Positions 17,681-28,152 are shown, counted from the first letter of the stretch. The stretch is DNA of 48,466 nt from Thioploca sp. (GCA_030627125.1 DAOUSR010000005.1:1-48466), one strand, 5' to 3'. Program-made: numbers and translations. Notes: a model not told the origin generated them from the letters alone.

Positions 17681-17709
17681 TTGATTAGTTTAATATAAAA
17701 CAATATATT
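17681..17709 (+). promoter_or_regulatory. Sigma-70 type promoter of malQ
   Basis: TTGATT (17681-17686), a 17-bp spacer and TATATT (17704-17709), 58 bp before the ATG at 17767. Confidence 0.5.
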
Positions 17710-17766
17710 AAAAAATTTGGATTCCATCCATTGCAGTACTATCCGACAATATTGATTCAGAATAAC

Positions 17767-19467
17767 ATGAGTTCTAATACCGATTTTTTTAACCAACGTC
17801 GTGGAGGTATTTTATTACATCCAACTTCGTTACCAGGTAGTCCCGGCAATGGTGATTTAGGGGAACACGCTTATCGTTTTATAGATTTTCTTGCTGATTG
17901 CAATATCTCTATTTGGCAAATGTTACCTTTAGGACCGCCACATGAAGATTTATCTCCTTATCAGTGTCAATCAGTCCATGCTGCTAATCCTTTACTAATT
18001 AATTTAGAGTTTCTAGTTGAAAAAGCTTGGTTAAGTAAGGATTCTTCTCCTATCTCTGACCATGAATTACAAGCGGAATTAATCTGTCTTATTAAGGCGG
18101 GATGGATAACAGAAGATGCTGTAGAAATTGAATTAAAGCAACGATGCACGCATACCCAGTTTCAGGAATTATGTATATTGGGAGAGCAAGAACCAGCTAT
18201 TCGTTATCGCCATGCTCGTTTACAAGAAGCTAAAGCTGGCTTTGAGAAAAATGCTAATGCCGATGATCGAACAGCTTTTGCAGAATTCATTGAAACTCAT
18301 GCAAATTGGTTAGAAGATTATGCTTTGTTCAGAGCTTTACAAACCGAACATTTTAAGACTTTACAGGCCGAATGTTTGACAGCTTTAACCAGAATTAACC
18401 AACCTGAAGCATTACAAGCTCGTCTCAAAGAAATCAAGCAAGCAAATGGTTGGTGGGGTTGGCAAGCAGAATTACGAGATCGCAATCCACAAGCTTTAGA
18501 AGCAGCTAGAAAACGCTTAGTTGATGAAATTGAACAGCATAAATTTGAACAGTTTGTATTTTTTAGCCAATGGTCTATTTTAAAAGAATATGCTCACAGT
18601 AAAAAAGTATATTTATTTGGCGACGTGCCTATTTTTGTAGCTGATGACAGTGTTGATGTGTGGGCTGAACGGAAAAATTTCTTATTAGATGCTAATGGTC
18701 GTCCTACTGTGGTCACTGGTGTTCCACCTGATTATTTTTCAGAAACTGGCCAACGTTGGGGTAATCCGCATTATAATTGGGAATACATGCAAAATAATGG
18801 TTTTATTTGGTGGATAGAACGATTACGTAGTGCAAAATTATTGTTTGATATAGTGCGGATTGACCATTTTCGTGGTTTTGAAGCCTGTTGGACTATACCA
18901 TCTCATTGTGATACTGCGATTGAAGGTGAATGGGTTAAAGCTCCAGGTCATGCTTTATTTGAAGCTTTGCAGCAAAGTGATCTAAACTTACCATTAGTAG
19001 CAGAAGATTTAGGCATAATCACTCATGAAGTGAATGAATTACGTGATAGATTTGGTTTGCCCGGTATGAAAATTCTACAGTTTGCATTTGATAGTGGTTC
19101 TGACAATCCATATTTACCGCATAACCATGTAGAAAACTGTGTGGTTTACACTGGAACTCATGATAATAATACTACTTTGGGCTGGTTTCATGAAGTACCA
19201 GAACATGTAAGACATGCAATGTGCGAATATTTACATGCTCCACCGCATGAAATGCCTTGGCCTCTAATAGAATCTGCATTTGCCTCAGTAGCTCAACTAG
19301 CTATTGTACCTATGCAAGATGTGTTAATGTTAGATGGTAATCATCGTATGAATGTGCCGGGAGTTGAAAAAGGTCATTGGCGTTGGCGTTTTGATTGGTC
19401 GCAATTACCATATTGGGTAAATGATAAGTTACGCCATTTAGCTAATTTCTATGGTAGGACTTCTTGA
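17767..19467 (+). CDS. malQ: 4-alpha-glucanotransferase (amylomaltase)
   Basis: 567 residues from the ATG at 17767; a TTG 12 codons upstream is in frame but less likely because it lies close to the promoter. This is a GH77 enzyme that transfers glucan chains in maltodextrin and glycogen metabolism. The N-terminal RRGGILLHPTSLPG...GDLG, the nucleophile in VRIDHFRGFEACW (about Asp366), the acid/base in VAEDLG (about Glu413) and the YTGTHDNNTTLGW Asp (about 466) are all present. It is about 60 residues longer than common bacterial MalQ, with extra helical sequence (TLQAECLTALTRINQPEALQARLKEI) in the middle. No glycogen genes are adjacent. Confidence 0.95.
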   Translation: MSSNTDFFNQRRGGILLHPTSLPGSPGNGDLGEHAYRFIDFLADCNISIWQMLPLGPPHEDLSPYQCQSVHAANPLLINLEFLVEKAWLSKDSSPISDHELQAELICLIKAGWITEDAVEIELKQRCTHTQFQELCILGEQEPAIRYRHARLQEAKAGFEKNANADDRTAFAEFIETHANWLEDYALFRALQTEHFKTLQAECLTALTRINQPEALQARLKEIKQANGWWGWQAELRDRNPQALEAARKRLVDEIEQHKFEQFVFFSQWSILKEYAHSKKVYLFGDVPIFVADDSVDVWAERKNFLLDANGRPTVVTGVPPDYFSETGQRWGNPHYNWEYMQNNGFIWWIERLRSAKLLFDIVRIDHFRGFEACWTIPSHCDTAIEGEWVKAPGHALFEALQQSDLNLPLVAEDLGIITHEVNELRDRFGLPGMKILQFAFDSGSDNPYLPHNHVENCVVYTGTHDNNTTLGWFHEVPEHVRHAMCEYLHAPPHEMPWPLIESAFASVAQLAIVPMQDVLMLDGNHRMNVPGVEKGHWRWRFDWSQLPYWVNDKLRHLANFYGRTS

Positions 19468-19505
19468 TAAAAATAATACTAATTAAATTATACATAGGAA
19501 CCAAA

Positions 19506-20258
19506 ATGTTATATAAGAAAATTGCAACAATAGTTTTAGCAATCACAGCTTTACAAGTATCTGCTGGTGATTTTGGGCATGATGTTCACTGGAGTTATTC
19601 CGGAGATACTGGTCCAGAACATTGGAGTCATTTGTCAGAAAAATATGCTACCTGTGATTCCGGTAAACAACAGTCCCCAATTAATATTACTAACAGCAAT
19701 AAAGCGGATTTACCTCCATTACAGTTCAATTATAATTCATTTCCATTAGCAATCATAAACAATGGCCATACTATTGATATACTGACTGATGCTGCTGCTG
19801 GCTCACTTGTAATTGGAACTGATAGTTACAAAATTTTAGATTTTCATAGTCATTCACCAAGTGAAGGAGCTATCGATGGTAAACATGCTGATATGGTCAT
19901 GCACTTAGTACATAGCTTATCTAATAAGATAGCTGTGGTAGCCGTTTATTTTAATAAAGGTGAAGCTAATCCATTACTTGCTACTCTATGGAGTGTAATG
20001 CCGAAAGAAGTTGGCGATGTTCAACACCATAAGGATATTCAGATAGATATTAAACAGTTGTTACCTGAAGATTCTAATTACTATACTTATGATGGTTCTT
20101 TCACTACTCCACCATGCACTGAAGACGTAAAATGGGTTGTATTAAAACAGCATATGACAATTTCTACTGAACAGTTGGAACAGTATAATACTTTGTATTC
20201 TAATAATTTTAGACCTTTACAACCATTAAATGGACGTAAAGTATTTTCTTCTAATTAG
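19506..20258 (+). CDS. Alpha-class carbonic anhydrase, exported
   Basis: 250 residues; the start at 19506 has AGGAA about 9 bp upstream and gives a clean signal peptide (MLYKKIATIVLAITALQVSA-GDF). Family motifs are WSYSGDTGPEHW, QQSPINI, the zinc ligands in LDFHSHSPSEG (two His) and VMHLVH (third His), and TYDGSFTTPPCTEDVKWVV with the active-site Thr. The residue after the gate-keeping Glu is Gly where His is common (SEG rather than SEH). It should hydrate CO2 in the periplasm, which suits an organism that fixes carbon or handles bicarbonate. It begins 38 bp after malQ and may share its transcript. Confidence 0.93.
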   Translation: MLYKKIATIVLAITALQVSAGDFGHDVHWSYSGDTGPEHWSHLSEKYATCDSGKQQSPINITNSNKADLPPLQFNYNSFPLAIINNGHTIDILTDAAAGSLVIGTDSYKILDFHSHSPSEGAIDGKHADMVMHLVHSLSNKIAVVAVYFNKGEANPLLATLWSVMPKEVGDVQHHKDIQIDIKQLLPEDSNYYTYDGSFTTPPCTEDVKWVVLKQHMTISTEQLEQYNTLYSNNFRPLQPLNGRKVFSSN

Positions 20259-20281
20259 CTAATTTTATGTGATTTTAAATT

Positions 20282-20342
20282 AGGGCAACCACAAATTGTC
20301 CCTATGTAATGAATTGTAGGGGCAATCCTTTATGGTTGCCCT
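20282..20342. repeat. Family B palindromic repeat
   Basis: AGGGCAACCA (20282-20291) and TGGTTGCCCT (20333-20342) are perfect 10-bp inverted ends of a 61-bp element, with an inner TAGGGGCAATCC segment shared with the other copies. Confidence 0.8.
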
Positions 20343-20371
20343 TAATCCCTGTTTATATAAGGAATAATAGA

Positions 20372-20836
20372 ATGAAATTTTTAAGTAGCTTAATATTTTT
20401 AGCATTTATGGCATTTATAGCATGGCCCTATGTACATATCTATCAAATCAGTTTGGCTGTAATGAATAATGATCAATCAGCACTGGAAAAATTAGTTGAT
20501 TTTGAATCTATTAATAAAATTCATAAACAAAATATCGAATGGAAAGTTAATAATACCGTTGATAAAAATGTATTGCCAGATGCAATACGTGGTGGGGCTG
20601 AAGCACTAGCTGGAGTTTTGGGAAGTTTGGCAGCAGAAACTATGACAATTGATGCAAAATGGATAATGAATAAATTACATACAATTAACGAGTCACCTTG
20701 GGAACAAATGACATTTGCTTTTTTTGAATCTCCAAATGGTTTTATAATTCGATTAGGCCAATTAGGTCGTAATCCGATTCATATTAGGATGACTATGCAA
20801 GATTGGTATTGGCGGGTTACAGCAATTTATGCTTGA
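20372..20836 (+). CDS. DUF2939-like membrane-anchored protein
   Basis: 154 residues from the ATG at 20372, which has AAGGA upstream; a longer reading would start inside the repeat. One N-terminal hydrophobic helix (about 4-20) is followed by a soluble domain: Y-x-I-S-L-AVMNNDQSALEKLVDFESI then a late WYWRVTAIY motif. This is the layout of DUF2939 proteins, whose function is unknown. The stop overlaps the start of the MazG-like gene by 8 bp, so the pair is coupled. Confidence 0.7.
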   Translation: MKFLSSLIFLAFMAFIAWPYVHIYQISLAVMNNDQSALEKLVDFESINKIHKQNIEWKVNNTVDKNVLPDAIRGGAEALAGVLGSLAAETMTIDAKWIMNKLHTINESPWEQMTFAFFESPNGFIIRLGQLGRNPIHIRMTMQDWYWRVTAIYA

Positions 20837-21182
20837 AGATAGTCTTGAACAATTACGCCAAAATTTAGCTCAATTTGCTGCTGTACGTGACTGGGAACAA
20901 TTTCACTCTCCTAAGAATTTATCCATGGCTTTAATTGCTGAAACTGCTGAATTAGTCGAACATTTTCAATGGTTAAGCGAATCGCAAAGTGCTGAATTAT
21001 CTCTTGAAAGTAAACAAGCCGTCAGTTATGAGATGGCTGACATATTAATTTATCTAATTCGTATCGCTGACAAGCTTGATGTTGATTTAATTTCTGCAAC
21101 TAAATCCAAGATTTTGATTAATGAAATACGTTACCCTATTGATATAGTTAAAAGCGATGCACGGCGTGCTAGTGAATATTAA
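20829..21182 (+). CDS. MazG-like nucleotide pyrophosphohydrolase
   Basis: 117 residues, the size of single-domain all-alpha NTP pyrophosphohydrolases (RS21-C6/dCTPase-like). The metal-binding pattern is visible as IAETAELVEHFQW followed by SYEMADILIYLIRIAD, with WEQFHSPKNLSMAL before it. Such enzymes hydrolyse non-canonical or excess (deoxy)nucleoside triphosphates to monophosphates. It overlaps the DUF2939-like gene by 8 bp. Confidence 0.88.
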   Translation: MLEDSLEQLRQNLAQFAAVRDWEQFHSPKNLSMALIAETAELVEHFQWLSESQSAELSLESKQAVSYEMADILIYLIRIADKLDVDLISATKSKILINEIRYPIDIVKSDARRASEY

Positions 21183-21250
21183 ACATATACTATACTCAGC
21201 ACGTTCACAATCTTAACTTTCATATTCGGGATTAACAGTTGTTAACAGTT

Positions 21251-21281
21251 GTTTCGGGAAGCGAAGCGTATTTCCCGAAAC
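21251..21281. repeat. Perfect stem-loop with preceding tandem decamer
   Basis: GTTTCGGGAA (21251-21260) and TTCCCGAAAC (21272-21281) form a 10-bp stem with an 11-nt loop. It is preceded by TTAACAGTTG twice in tandem (21232-21251). No T-run follows on either strand, so it looks more like a REP-type element than a simple terminator. It lies in the 410-bp gap before rpoC. Confidence 0.7.
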
Positions 21282-21315
21282 CAATCTAACATTATGCCAG
21301 TGTGCAGTATAGCAT

Positions 21316-21404
21316 AAGTTTTATTTTAAAATTGTAGAGACAAGGCATGCCTCTACGTTATAATATCTGATTTCTTTATGTATGATGGGCATGGTAGGTA
21401 GTTA
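21316..21404 (+). mobile_element. Truncated copy of the ACTACCTACCATGCC miniature element
   Basis: AAGTTTTATTTTAAAATT-TAGAGACAAGG through ATAATATCTGAT and TGATGGGCATGGTAGGTAGTTA matches, in reverse orientation, the element at 37964-38135. The terminal repeat is present only at the right end (21388-21404); the left end and an inner segment of about 38 bp are missing. Confidence 0.7.
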
Positions 21405-21592
21405 CGATATTTTTATATTTTAATCTGTATATAAGCTTGCTACTCCAATAATTTTAAGCAATTTTTTATCATTATCAAAACTATCCAGAAGTATTAGCAA
21501 GATATTAAAAATATTTACCTCAGCAAACATTAAATATTGTTGAAATTAAAAGTAATTCACATTCACAATTAAATCCCCGATATACAACCTAC

Positions 21593-24500
21593 ATGAAAGA
21601 CTTACTAAATTTGTTGAATACCCAAGGCCAAATAGATGATTTTGATAAAATTTGCATTGGTCTTGCTTCGCCAGAAAAAATCCGTTCTTGGTCTTATGGA
21701 GAGGTAAAAAAACCAGAAACTATTAACTATCGTACTTTCCGGCCTGAACGTGATGGTTTATTCTGTGCCAAAATATTTGGTCCTACTAGAGATTATGAAT
21801 GCTTATGCGGTAAATATAAACGTCTAAAACACCGTGGGGTAGTGTGTGAAAAATGTGGAGTTGAAGTAACCCAAGCCAAAGTACGTAGAGAACGTATGGG
21901 ACATATTGACCTCGCTAGTCCGGTTGCTCATATTTGGTATCTAAAATCCTTGCCATCGCGCATGGGTTTAATGTTAGATATGACATTACGTGATATTGAA
22001 CGAATTTTGTATTTCGAAGCTTATGTGGTGATTGAAGGAGGTTTGACTCCGTTAACCAAAGGAGATTTATTAAGTGAAGAAGCTTATATAGAAACTTTGG
22101 AAGAACATGGCGATGATTTTGAAGTACAAATGGGTGCTGAAGCTATTCTCAAATTATTACAACAGATAAACTTGGCTGGTGAAGTTAATATTTTACGAGA
22201 AGAAATAGCCTCCACTACTTCAGATACTAAAATCAAAAAATTATCCAAACGCTTAAAATTGATAGAAGCATTCCTACATTCTGGCAATAAACCGGAATGG
22301 ATGATTTTAAAAATTTTACCAGTACTGCCACCAGAATTACGTCCTTTAGTGCCGCTTGATGGTGGACGTTTTGCTACTTCTGACTTGAACGACTTATATC
22401 GCCGAGTGATTAATCGTAATAATCGGTTAAAACGGTTGTTGGAATTAAATGCTCCAGAAATTATTGTACGTAACGAAAAAAGAATGTTGCAAGAATCAGT
22501 AGATGCGTTGTTAGATAATGGACGACGTGGACGGGCAATTACTGGTTCTAATAAACTACCTTTAAAATCTTTGGCGGATATGATTAAAGGTAAGCAGGGA
22601 CGGTTTCGGCAAAATTTGTTGGGTAAACGGGTCGATTACTCAGGCCGTTCGGTTATCGTAGTGGGGCCAACTTTACGTCTGCATCAATGTGGTTTGCCGA
22701 AAAAGATGGCGTTGGAACTGTTTAAACCATTTGTGTTTGGGAAATTAGAACTCAAAGGTTGGGTAACTACCATCAAAGCCGCTAAAAAGATGGTTGAACG
22801 AGAAGATACGTTAATTTGGGATATGCTGGAAGAAGTTATTCGTGAGCATCCAGTATTACTGAATCGGGCTCCTACTTTACATCGTTTAGGCATTCAAGCA
22901 TTTGAGCCAACTTTGATTGAAGGAAAAGCGATTCAATTGCATCCTCTGGTATGTACAGCTTTTAATGCTGACTTTGATGGCGATCAAATGGCTGTGCATG
23001 TACCGTTAGCTATTGAAGCTCAATTGGAAGCTCGTACCTTGATGATGGCTTCCACTAATGTGCTATCACCAGCTAATGGTGAACCAATTATTGTACCTTC
23101 TCAAGATGTGGTTTTAGGTTTGTATTCCATGACTCGGGAACGAATTGGAGCTCGTGGTGAAGGTATGGTTTTTGCTGATTTGAACGAGTTGAATCGAGCT
23201 TATCAAAATCGAGTAGTAGATTTAAATGCTAAAATTACGGTGCGGTTGAAAGAAACTATTATAGAAAAACCAGCTTCAACGCTAAAAAATCTTGTTAGTA
23301 CAGCCACTACTACTGAAACTACTACTCTTAGAGTAAATACTACTGTTGGTAGAGCTTTAGTTTATGAAATTGTACCTCAAGGTTTACCATTTGATTTAGT
23401 CAATCGGAATTTAACCAAAAAAGCGATTTCCAAATTAATTAACGTTTGTTATCGACGGCTGGATCTGAAAAAGACTGTAATTTTTGCCGATATGCTGATG
23501 AAGATGGGTTTTTCTTATGCTACGAAAGCCGGAATTTCCATCGGGATCGAAGATATGGTAGTTCCTGATAATAAACCTGAAATTATTGCAGCTGCTAAAA
23601 ATGAAGTTAAAGAAATAGAAGAGCAATATTCATCAGGTCTTATTACCCACGGGGAACGTTATAATAAAGTTATTGACATCTGGTCGCATACCAATGACAA
23701 ATTAACTAGTGCGATGATGAAACAGTTAGGGCATGATACGGTATTAAATGCTGACAATGAGGAAGTTTCGCAAGAATCTTTCAACTCAATTTACATGATG
23801 GCCGATTCTGGAGCTCGTGGCTCGCAAGCCCAAATTCGACAATTATCAGCCATGCGTGGTTTAATGGCAAAACCAGATGGTTCAATTATTGAAACTCCGA
23901 TTACCGCTAATTTTCGGGAAGGTTTAGACGTATTACAATATTTTATTTCTACTCATGGAGCTCGGAAAGGACTTGCTGATACAGCTTTGAAAACTGCTAA
24001 CTCTGGTTATTTAACTAGGCGTTTAGTTGATGTCGCCCAAGACATGGTAATTTTAGAAAATGATTGCCAGACTCATCGTGGTTTAGAAATGACTCCTCTG
24101 ATTGAAGGTGGAGATGTGGTAGAACCTTTATGTGATAGAGTTTTAGGTCGGGTAGTAGCTGAAAATGTATTCAAGCGTGGAATAGCAGCCCCAATAGTAA
24201 AAGCAGGAATTTTATTAGATGAAGAATGGGTAGAACTGTTAGAGAAAGAAGGGGTAGACCGAATTATAGTTCGTTCTGCGATAACTTGTGAATCTCGCTA
24301 TGGAATCTGTGCTACATGTTATGGACGTGATTTAGGACGTGGCCAATTAGTAAATATTGGTGAAGCCGTTGGGGTAGTTGCGGCTCAATCAATTGGTGAA
24401 CCTGGTACTCAGTTAACCATGCGGACTTTCCATATTGGTGGTGCTGCTTCTCGGGCGGCTGCGGTCAGTCAAATTGAAGTTAAGTCGAAAGGAACTACTA

Positions 24501-25831
24501 AATTTGATAATCTTAAATTGCTGCCTCAGCAGGCTGATGATGGAACTATTCGTTATATTGCGGTATCTCGTTCGGGTGAAGTTAGTATTTTGGATGAATT
24601 TGGTTTGGAAAGAGAGCGTTACAAAGTTCCTTATGGAGCGGTATTAAACGTTCAAGAAGGGGAAAAGATTGGAGTTGGGCAGATGGTAGCTAGTTGGGAT
24701 CCGCATACCTTCCCGATCATTACGGAAGTAGCTGGTCAAACTCAATTTGTGGATGTAATTGAGGGGATTACTGTCAGCCGTGAAGTGGATGAAATGACAG
24801 GTTTAAGTAGTATTGTAGTCATGGATCCCAAATTGCGACCTTCTCACGCCAAAGATATGCGACCAACGGTTAAATTAGTTGATGAGCAAGGTGAGACAGT
24901 AAATATTGTAGGTACCGATATGCCTGCAACTTATACACTTCCACCTCGAGCGGTGATTAATGTCGAAGATGGTGCTTGGGTCAAGGTAGGGGATATTATT
25001 GCTCGTTTACAACAAGAATCTACTAAAACTAGGGATATTACTGGTGGTTTACCACGAGTTGCAGATTTGTTTGAAGCTCGGATTCCTAAAGAGCCATCTA
25101 TATTAGCCGAGCAGACTGGAATTATAACCTATGGTAAAGATACTAGAACTAAACAGAAAATATTAATTACTTCTCAAGAAGGTAACGTTATAGAGATACC
25201 AATTTCTAAATGGCGACATATTAACGTATATGAGGGGCAACATGTTGAAAAAGGCGAAGAAATTGTTGATGGGCCGCCTAATCCACATGATATATTGCGT
25301 TTGTTAGGAGTCAGTACTTTAGCGGATTATATTGTCAATGAAGTACAAGAAGTTTACCGTTTGCAAGGTGTTAAGATAAATGACAAACATATCGAAGTGA
25401 TTGTGCGACAAATGTTACGAAAAGTTGTGATATTGGATCATGGTGAAACCCGTTTATTACCCGGTGAATTGGTGGAACGAGCTAAATTGATAGAAGAAAA
25501 TGAAGAAGCTAATAGTTCTAATTTGCGGCCAGCAACTTGGGAACCGCAATTATTAGGTATTACTAAAGCATCGCTTGCCACTGAATCATTTATCTCAGCA
25601 GCTTCTTTCCAAGAAACAACTCGGGTATTAACTGATGCTTCGGTAAATGGTCGTTGTGATGAATTACGTGGCCTGAAAGAAAATGTGATCGTTGGGCGTT
25701 TGATTCCAGCTGGTACCGGTTTAATTCATCATACTGAACGTCGTCGTTTTCGGTATCCAAACCTGCACCCAAAAGAAATGAAACCAGTGAGTGATTCTAG
25801 TCTAGGAAATAATGGGATGAATAACTTTTAA
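21593..25831 (+). CDS. rpoC: RNA polymerase beta' subunit
   Basis: 1412 residues, close to the gammaproteobacterial norm. The N-terminal zinc ribbon ([20 protein letters not shown]), the catalytic NADFDGDQM loop (about residue 457), the second zinc site ([11 protein letters not shown]...) and the trigger-loop region ([28 protein letters not shown]) are all intact. Together with RpoB it forms the active site of RNA polymerase. Normally it directly follows rpoB and precedes rpsL. Here neither is present: a MazG-like gene and repeats lie upstream, and argE on the other strand lies downstream. The gene must have its own promoter within 21183-21592, but I could not assign one with confidence. No clear Shine-Dalgarno precedes the ATG. 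Confidence 0.99.
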   Translation: MKDLLNLLNTQGQIDDFDKICIGLASPEKIRSWSYGEVKKPETINYRTFRPERDGLFCAKIFGPTRDYECLCGKYKRLKHRGVVCEKCGVEVTQAKVRRERMGHIDLASPVAHIWYLKSLPSRMGLMLDMTLRDIERILYFEAYVVIEGGLTPLTKGDLLSEEAYIETLEEHGDDFEVQMGAEAILKLLQQINLAGEVNILREEIASTTSDTKIKKLSKRLKLIEAFLHSGNKPEWMILKILPVLPPELRPLVPLDGGRFATSDLNDLYRRVINRNNRLKRLLELNAPEIIVRNEKRMLQESVDALLDNGRRGRAITGSNKLPLKSLADMIKGKQGRFRQNLLGKRVDYSGRSVIVVGPTLRLHQCGLPKKMALELFKPFVFGKLELKGWVTTIKAAKKMVEREDTLIWDMLEEVIREHPVLLNRAPTLHRLGIQAFEPTLIEGKAIQLHPLVCTAFNADFDGDQMAVHVPLAIEAQLEARTLMMASTNVLSPANGEPIIVPSQDVVLGLYSMTRERIGARGEGMVFADLNELNRAYQNRVVDLNAKITVRLKETIIEKPASTLKNLVSTATTTETTTLRVNTTVGRALVYEIVPQGLPFDLVNRNLTKKAISKLINVCYRRLDLKKTVIFADMLMKMGFSYATKAGISIGIEDMVVPDNKPEIIAAAKNEVKEIEEQYSSGLITHGERYNKVIDIWSHTNDKLTSAMMKQLGHDTVLNADNEEVSQESFNSIYMMADSGARGSQAQIRQLSAMRGLMAKPDGSIIETPITANFREGLDVLQYFISTHGARKGLADTALKTANSGYLTRRLVDVAQDMVILENDCQTHRGLEMTPLIEGGDVVEPLCDRVLGRVVAENVFKRGIAAPIVKAGILLDEEWVELLEKEGVDRIIVRSAITCESRYGICATCYGRDLGRGQLVNIGEAVGVVAAQSIGEPGTQLTMRTFHIGGAASRAAAVSQIEVKSKGTTKFDNLKLLPQQADDGTIRYIAVSRSGEVSILDEFGLERERYKVPYGAVLNVQEGEKIGVGQMVASWDPHTFPIITEVAGQTQFVDVIEGITVSREVDEMTGLSSIVVMDPKLRPSHAKDMRPTVKLVDEQGETVNIVGTDMPATYTLPPRAVINVEDGAWVKVGDIIARLQQESTKTRDITGGLPRVADLFEARIPKEPSILAEQTGIITYGKDTRTKQKILITSQEGNVIEIPISKWRHINVYEGQHVEKGEEIVDGPPNPHDILRLLGVSTLADYIVNEVQEVYRLQGVKINDKHIEVIVRQMLRKVVILDHGETRLLPGELVERAKLIEENEEANSSNLRPATWEPQLLGITKASLATESFISAASFQETTRVLTDASVNGRCDELRGLKENVIVGRLIPAGTGLIHHTERRRFRYPNLHPKEMKPVSDSSLGNNGMNNF

Positions 25832-25840
25832 TTATAGTAT

Positions 25841-25886
25841 AATCTCCCCCAGCCCTTCCTTATTTAAGAATAGGTTAGGGGGAATT
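25841..25886 (+). terminator. Imperfect hairpin after rpoC
   Basis: AATCTCCCCC (25841-25850) pairs with GGGGGAATT (25878-25886) around a mismatched inner stem. It lies 10 bp after the rpoC stop, between convergent genes. Its layout resembles the hairpin at 45459-45505, so it may also be a dispersed repeat. Confidence 0.5.
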
Positions 25887-25929
25887 ATAGCATTTCCCAA
25901 TTGAATATATTGATACGAATTAAATGATT

Positions 25930-25964
25930 TATATTGAAGTTCATTAAGCATTAAGAATTGCTAT
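25930..25964. repeat. Family A palindromic repeat, full form
   Basis: TATATTGAAGTTCATTAAGC then ATTAAGAATTGCTATA. This is the most complete copy and is useful as the family reference. Confidence 0.7.
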
Positions 25965-25970
25965 ACATTA

Positions 25971-27110
25971 TCATTGAGTGTAATGGATAATTAATTGTTT
26001 CAAAATATCGATCATTGGTTGTAATCTATCAATAGCAATAAATTCATCTGGTTGATGGGCTTGTTCAATATCGCCAGGGCCAAGTATAATGGTTTGCATA
26101 CCTAATGCTTGTAAATAAGGAGCTTCAGTCCCATATGCAACTGATTCTGCTGGATGTTTAGTTAAGCGTTCTGCGACTTTAACAATATCTGCATCGGCTG
26201 GAGTTTCCATTGCTGGAATGCCACTAAATAACTGATTAAATTCTATACTCAAATTGCTATTATGTAAAATTTTTCGGACATGGTTCCGGAGTGTGGAACG
26301 TAATTCTGTTAACTCCATACCCGGTAATGGACGTAAGTCTATATGCAATTCACAATCTGCACAGATGCGATTAGGACTATCTCCACCGTGAATATGGCCT
26401 AAATTCATAGTTGGCACTGGGATTTGAAATGCCGAGTTATTATATTCGTTTTGCAACTGATTTCGCCATCGTAATAATTCTCCAATTACTTGATACATAC
26501 CTTCCAACGCATTATTTCCCAAATTCGGATTGCTAGAATGACCAGACTTTCCATGTAATTTGATAGCCTCCATCATAATACCTTTGTGCATTCTAATTGG
26601 TTTTAATCCAGTAGGTTCCCCTATCAAAGCATAGCTGGCTTTTGGTTTGTTAGTCAGTGCTTTAGCCCCAGCCATATTAGTTTCTTCATTGGCAGTAGCA
26701 AGTATGGTAATAGGATGTTTTAGGCTAGAATTATTAGTTAATGATTGTTCAATAGCAGTTAATGCCAAAGCAAAAAATGCTTTCATGTCACTGGTTCCTA
26801 ATCCGTATAAACGATTATCTCGTTCGGTAAGTTTAAACGGATCAAATTGCCAGCTATCATAAGGCACAGTATCAGTGTGGCCAGCCAGAACTAAACCATT
26901 ATTTCCTTCCCCCAAAGTTGCAAATAAATTAAATTTGCCAGGATAGTTAAGAATTGGTACAATTTCGCAGTTAAAACCTAAGTCGTTACACCAAGTTGCT
27001 AGCAGTTCAATTATAGCTTGATTGCTTTGATCTTGTTGTGGGTTATTGCAACTGATAGAAGGGATTGCTATCAGCTCTCTAATCATGGTTAAAGTTGATG
27101 GTAGTTTCAT
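25971..27110 (-). CDS. argE: Acetylornithine deacetylase (ArgE, M20 peptidase family)
   Basis: 379 residues from the ATG at 27110. A longer reading from 27155 is open but would begin upstream of the predicted transcription start. M20 metal-site motifs are LAGHTDTVP (His, Asp), the LGTSDMKAFFAL Asp, ATANEETNMAGA (Glu-Glu) and the late LGPGDIEQAHQPDEF His. The GDIEQAHQPDE and SVAYGTEAPYLQ segments favour ArgE, which removes acetate from N-acetylornithine in arginine synthesis, over DapE. It is a stand-alone gene, convergent with rpoC and divergent from sdhB. Confidence 0.92.
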   Translation of the reverse strand: MKLPSTLTMIRELIAIPSISCNNPQQDQSNQAIIELLATWCNDLGFNCEIVPILNYPGKFNLFATLGEGNNGLVLAGHTDTVPYDSWQFDPFKLTERDNRLYGLGTSDMKAFFALALTAIEQSLTNNSSLKHPITILATANEETNMAGAKALTNKPKASYALIGEPTGLKPIRMHKGIMMEAIKLHGKSGHSSNPNLGNNALEGMYQVIGELLRWRNQLQNEYNNSAFQIPVPTMNLGHIHGGDSPNRICADCELHIDLRPLPGMELTELRSTLRNHVRKILHNSNLSIEFNQLFSGIPAMETPADADIVKVAERLTKHPAESVAYGTEAPYLQALGMQTIILGPGDIEQAHQPDEFIAIDRLQPMIDILKQLIIHYTQ

Positions 27111-27137
27111 ATAGATTATTCTTGTAAATTTATTGAT

Positions 27138-27165
27138 ATATAATGTAGAAAACAATATAAATCAA
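27138..27165 (-). promoter_or_regulatory. Promoter of argE
   Basis: On the minus strand TTGATT (27160-27165), a 16-bp spacer and TTATAT (27138-27143). Transcription would start near 27130, about 20 nt before the chosen ATG. Confidence 0.5.
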
Positions 27166-27257
27166 CACCCATCCGAACTTTGTTATATTTTTTCGTTTAA
27201 ATCTAAAATATATGACCGATTTAGAGTACTTTATAAACTAAAATATTTATGTGGTTT

Positions 27258-27285
27258 TTGTCTAATATGTCAACTGTGATAAAAT
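27258..27285 (+). promoter_or_regulatory. Candidate promoter of sdhB
   Basis: TTGTCT (27258-27263), a 16-bp spacer and TAAAAT (27280-27285), 91 bp before the sdhB start. It supports sdhB as the first gene of its own transcript. Confidence 0.45.
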
Positions 27286-27375
27286 ATTAAAAAATTGGTG
27301 CTAAACTTTATCAAGGACAGGTAACTAATTTTCCAAATTCATAGTTCGGAACTAACCTCAATAGGGTGGCAATGA

Positions 27376-28152
27376 ATGAAAATTATTGGACTAAAAATAA
27401 TGCAAATAAAATTACAAGTTTGGCGACAAAAAAATAGTGATGCTGATGGAAAAATAGTAGAGTATACTGTTGATGGAATTATTCCTGAAATGTCTTTTTT
27501 AGAAATGTTAGATATCTTGAATGAAAATTTGTTGAAACAAGATGAAGAACCAATTGCTTTTGATCACGATTGTCGAGAAGGAATTTGTGGTTCTTGTGGC
27601 CTTTATATCAACGGTAGACCACAGGGGCCAGAGCAAGGAATTACCGCTTGTCAATTACATATGCGTTCTTTCCAAGATAATGATACTATTTATATAGAAC
27701 CTTGGCGAGCAAAATCATTTCCAGTTATTAGAGATTTAGTAGTTGACAGATCGGCTTTTGACCGAATTATCCAATCTGGAGGTTATATATCAGTTGACAC
27801 CGGTTCTGCCCCTGATGCTAATACTATTCCAATCCATGATGGTAAAGTGAGAGAAGCTTTTGAAGCAGCTGATTGTATTGGTTGTGGAGCTTGTGTAGCA
27901 GCCTGCAAGAATGCTTCAGCTATGTTATTTGTGGCTGCCAAAGTATCGCATTTAATTTTATTACCACAAGGTCAATTAGAAAGAAAAAGCAGAGTGGAAA
28001 AGATGGTCGCTCAAATGGATGTTGAAAAATTTGGAGCTTGTTCTAATACAGGAGCCTGTGCTTTTGAATGTCCAAAGAGTATCCCAATAAGTCATATTGC
28101 TCGCCTTAATCGAGAATTTTTGTTCGCTAAATTAACTTCAAACTTGACCTAA
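27376..28152 (+). CDS. sdhB: Succinate dehydrogenase / fumarate reductase iron-sulfur subunit
   Basis: 258 residues; GGGTGG lies 5 bp before the ATG at 27376, and a second in-frame ATG at 27400 is possible. The 2Fe-2S motif is [18 protein letters not shown] with a later TACQLH. Two C-terminal cluster motifs follow: [11 protein letters not shown] and [17 protein letters not shown]. The wording matches the B-type enzymes of Bacteroidetes and many anaerobes rather than the classical proteobacterial SdhB (CTFVGYC/CP style). The subunit carries electrons between the flavoprotein and the membrane quinone site. No sdhA or sdhC lies in the window; upstream is a divergent argE. Confidence 0.93.
   Translation: MKIIGLKIMQIKLQVWRQKNSDADGKIVEYTVDGIIPEMSFLEMLDILNENLLKQDEEPIAFDHDCREGICGSCGLYINGRPQGPEQGITACQLHMRSFQDNDTIYIEPWRAKSFPVIRDLVVDRSAFDRIIQSGGYISVDTGSAPDANTIPIHDGKVREAFEAADCIGCGACVAACKNASAMLFVAAKVSHLILLPQGQLERKSRVEKMVAQMDVEKFGACSNTGACAFECPKSIPISHIARLNREFLFAKLTSNLT

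Noticed and set aside
17731-17766. Upstream TTG start adding 12 residues to malQ
   Set aside because: It would lie about 15 bp after the likely transcription start with no ribosome site; the ATG at 17767 matches the family's N-terminus better.
25841-25886. Possible riboswitch or structured RNA after rpoC
   Set aside because: A single imperfect hairpin with no conserved aptamer features; it sits downstream of one gene and between convergent genes.
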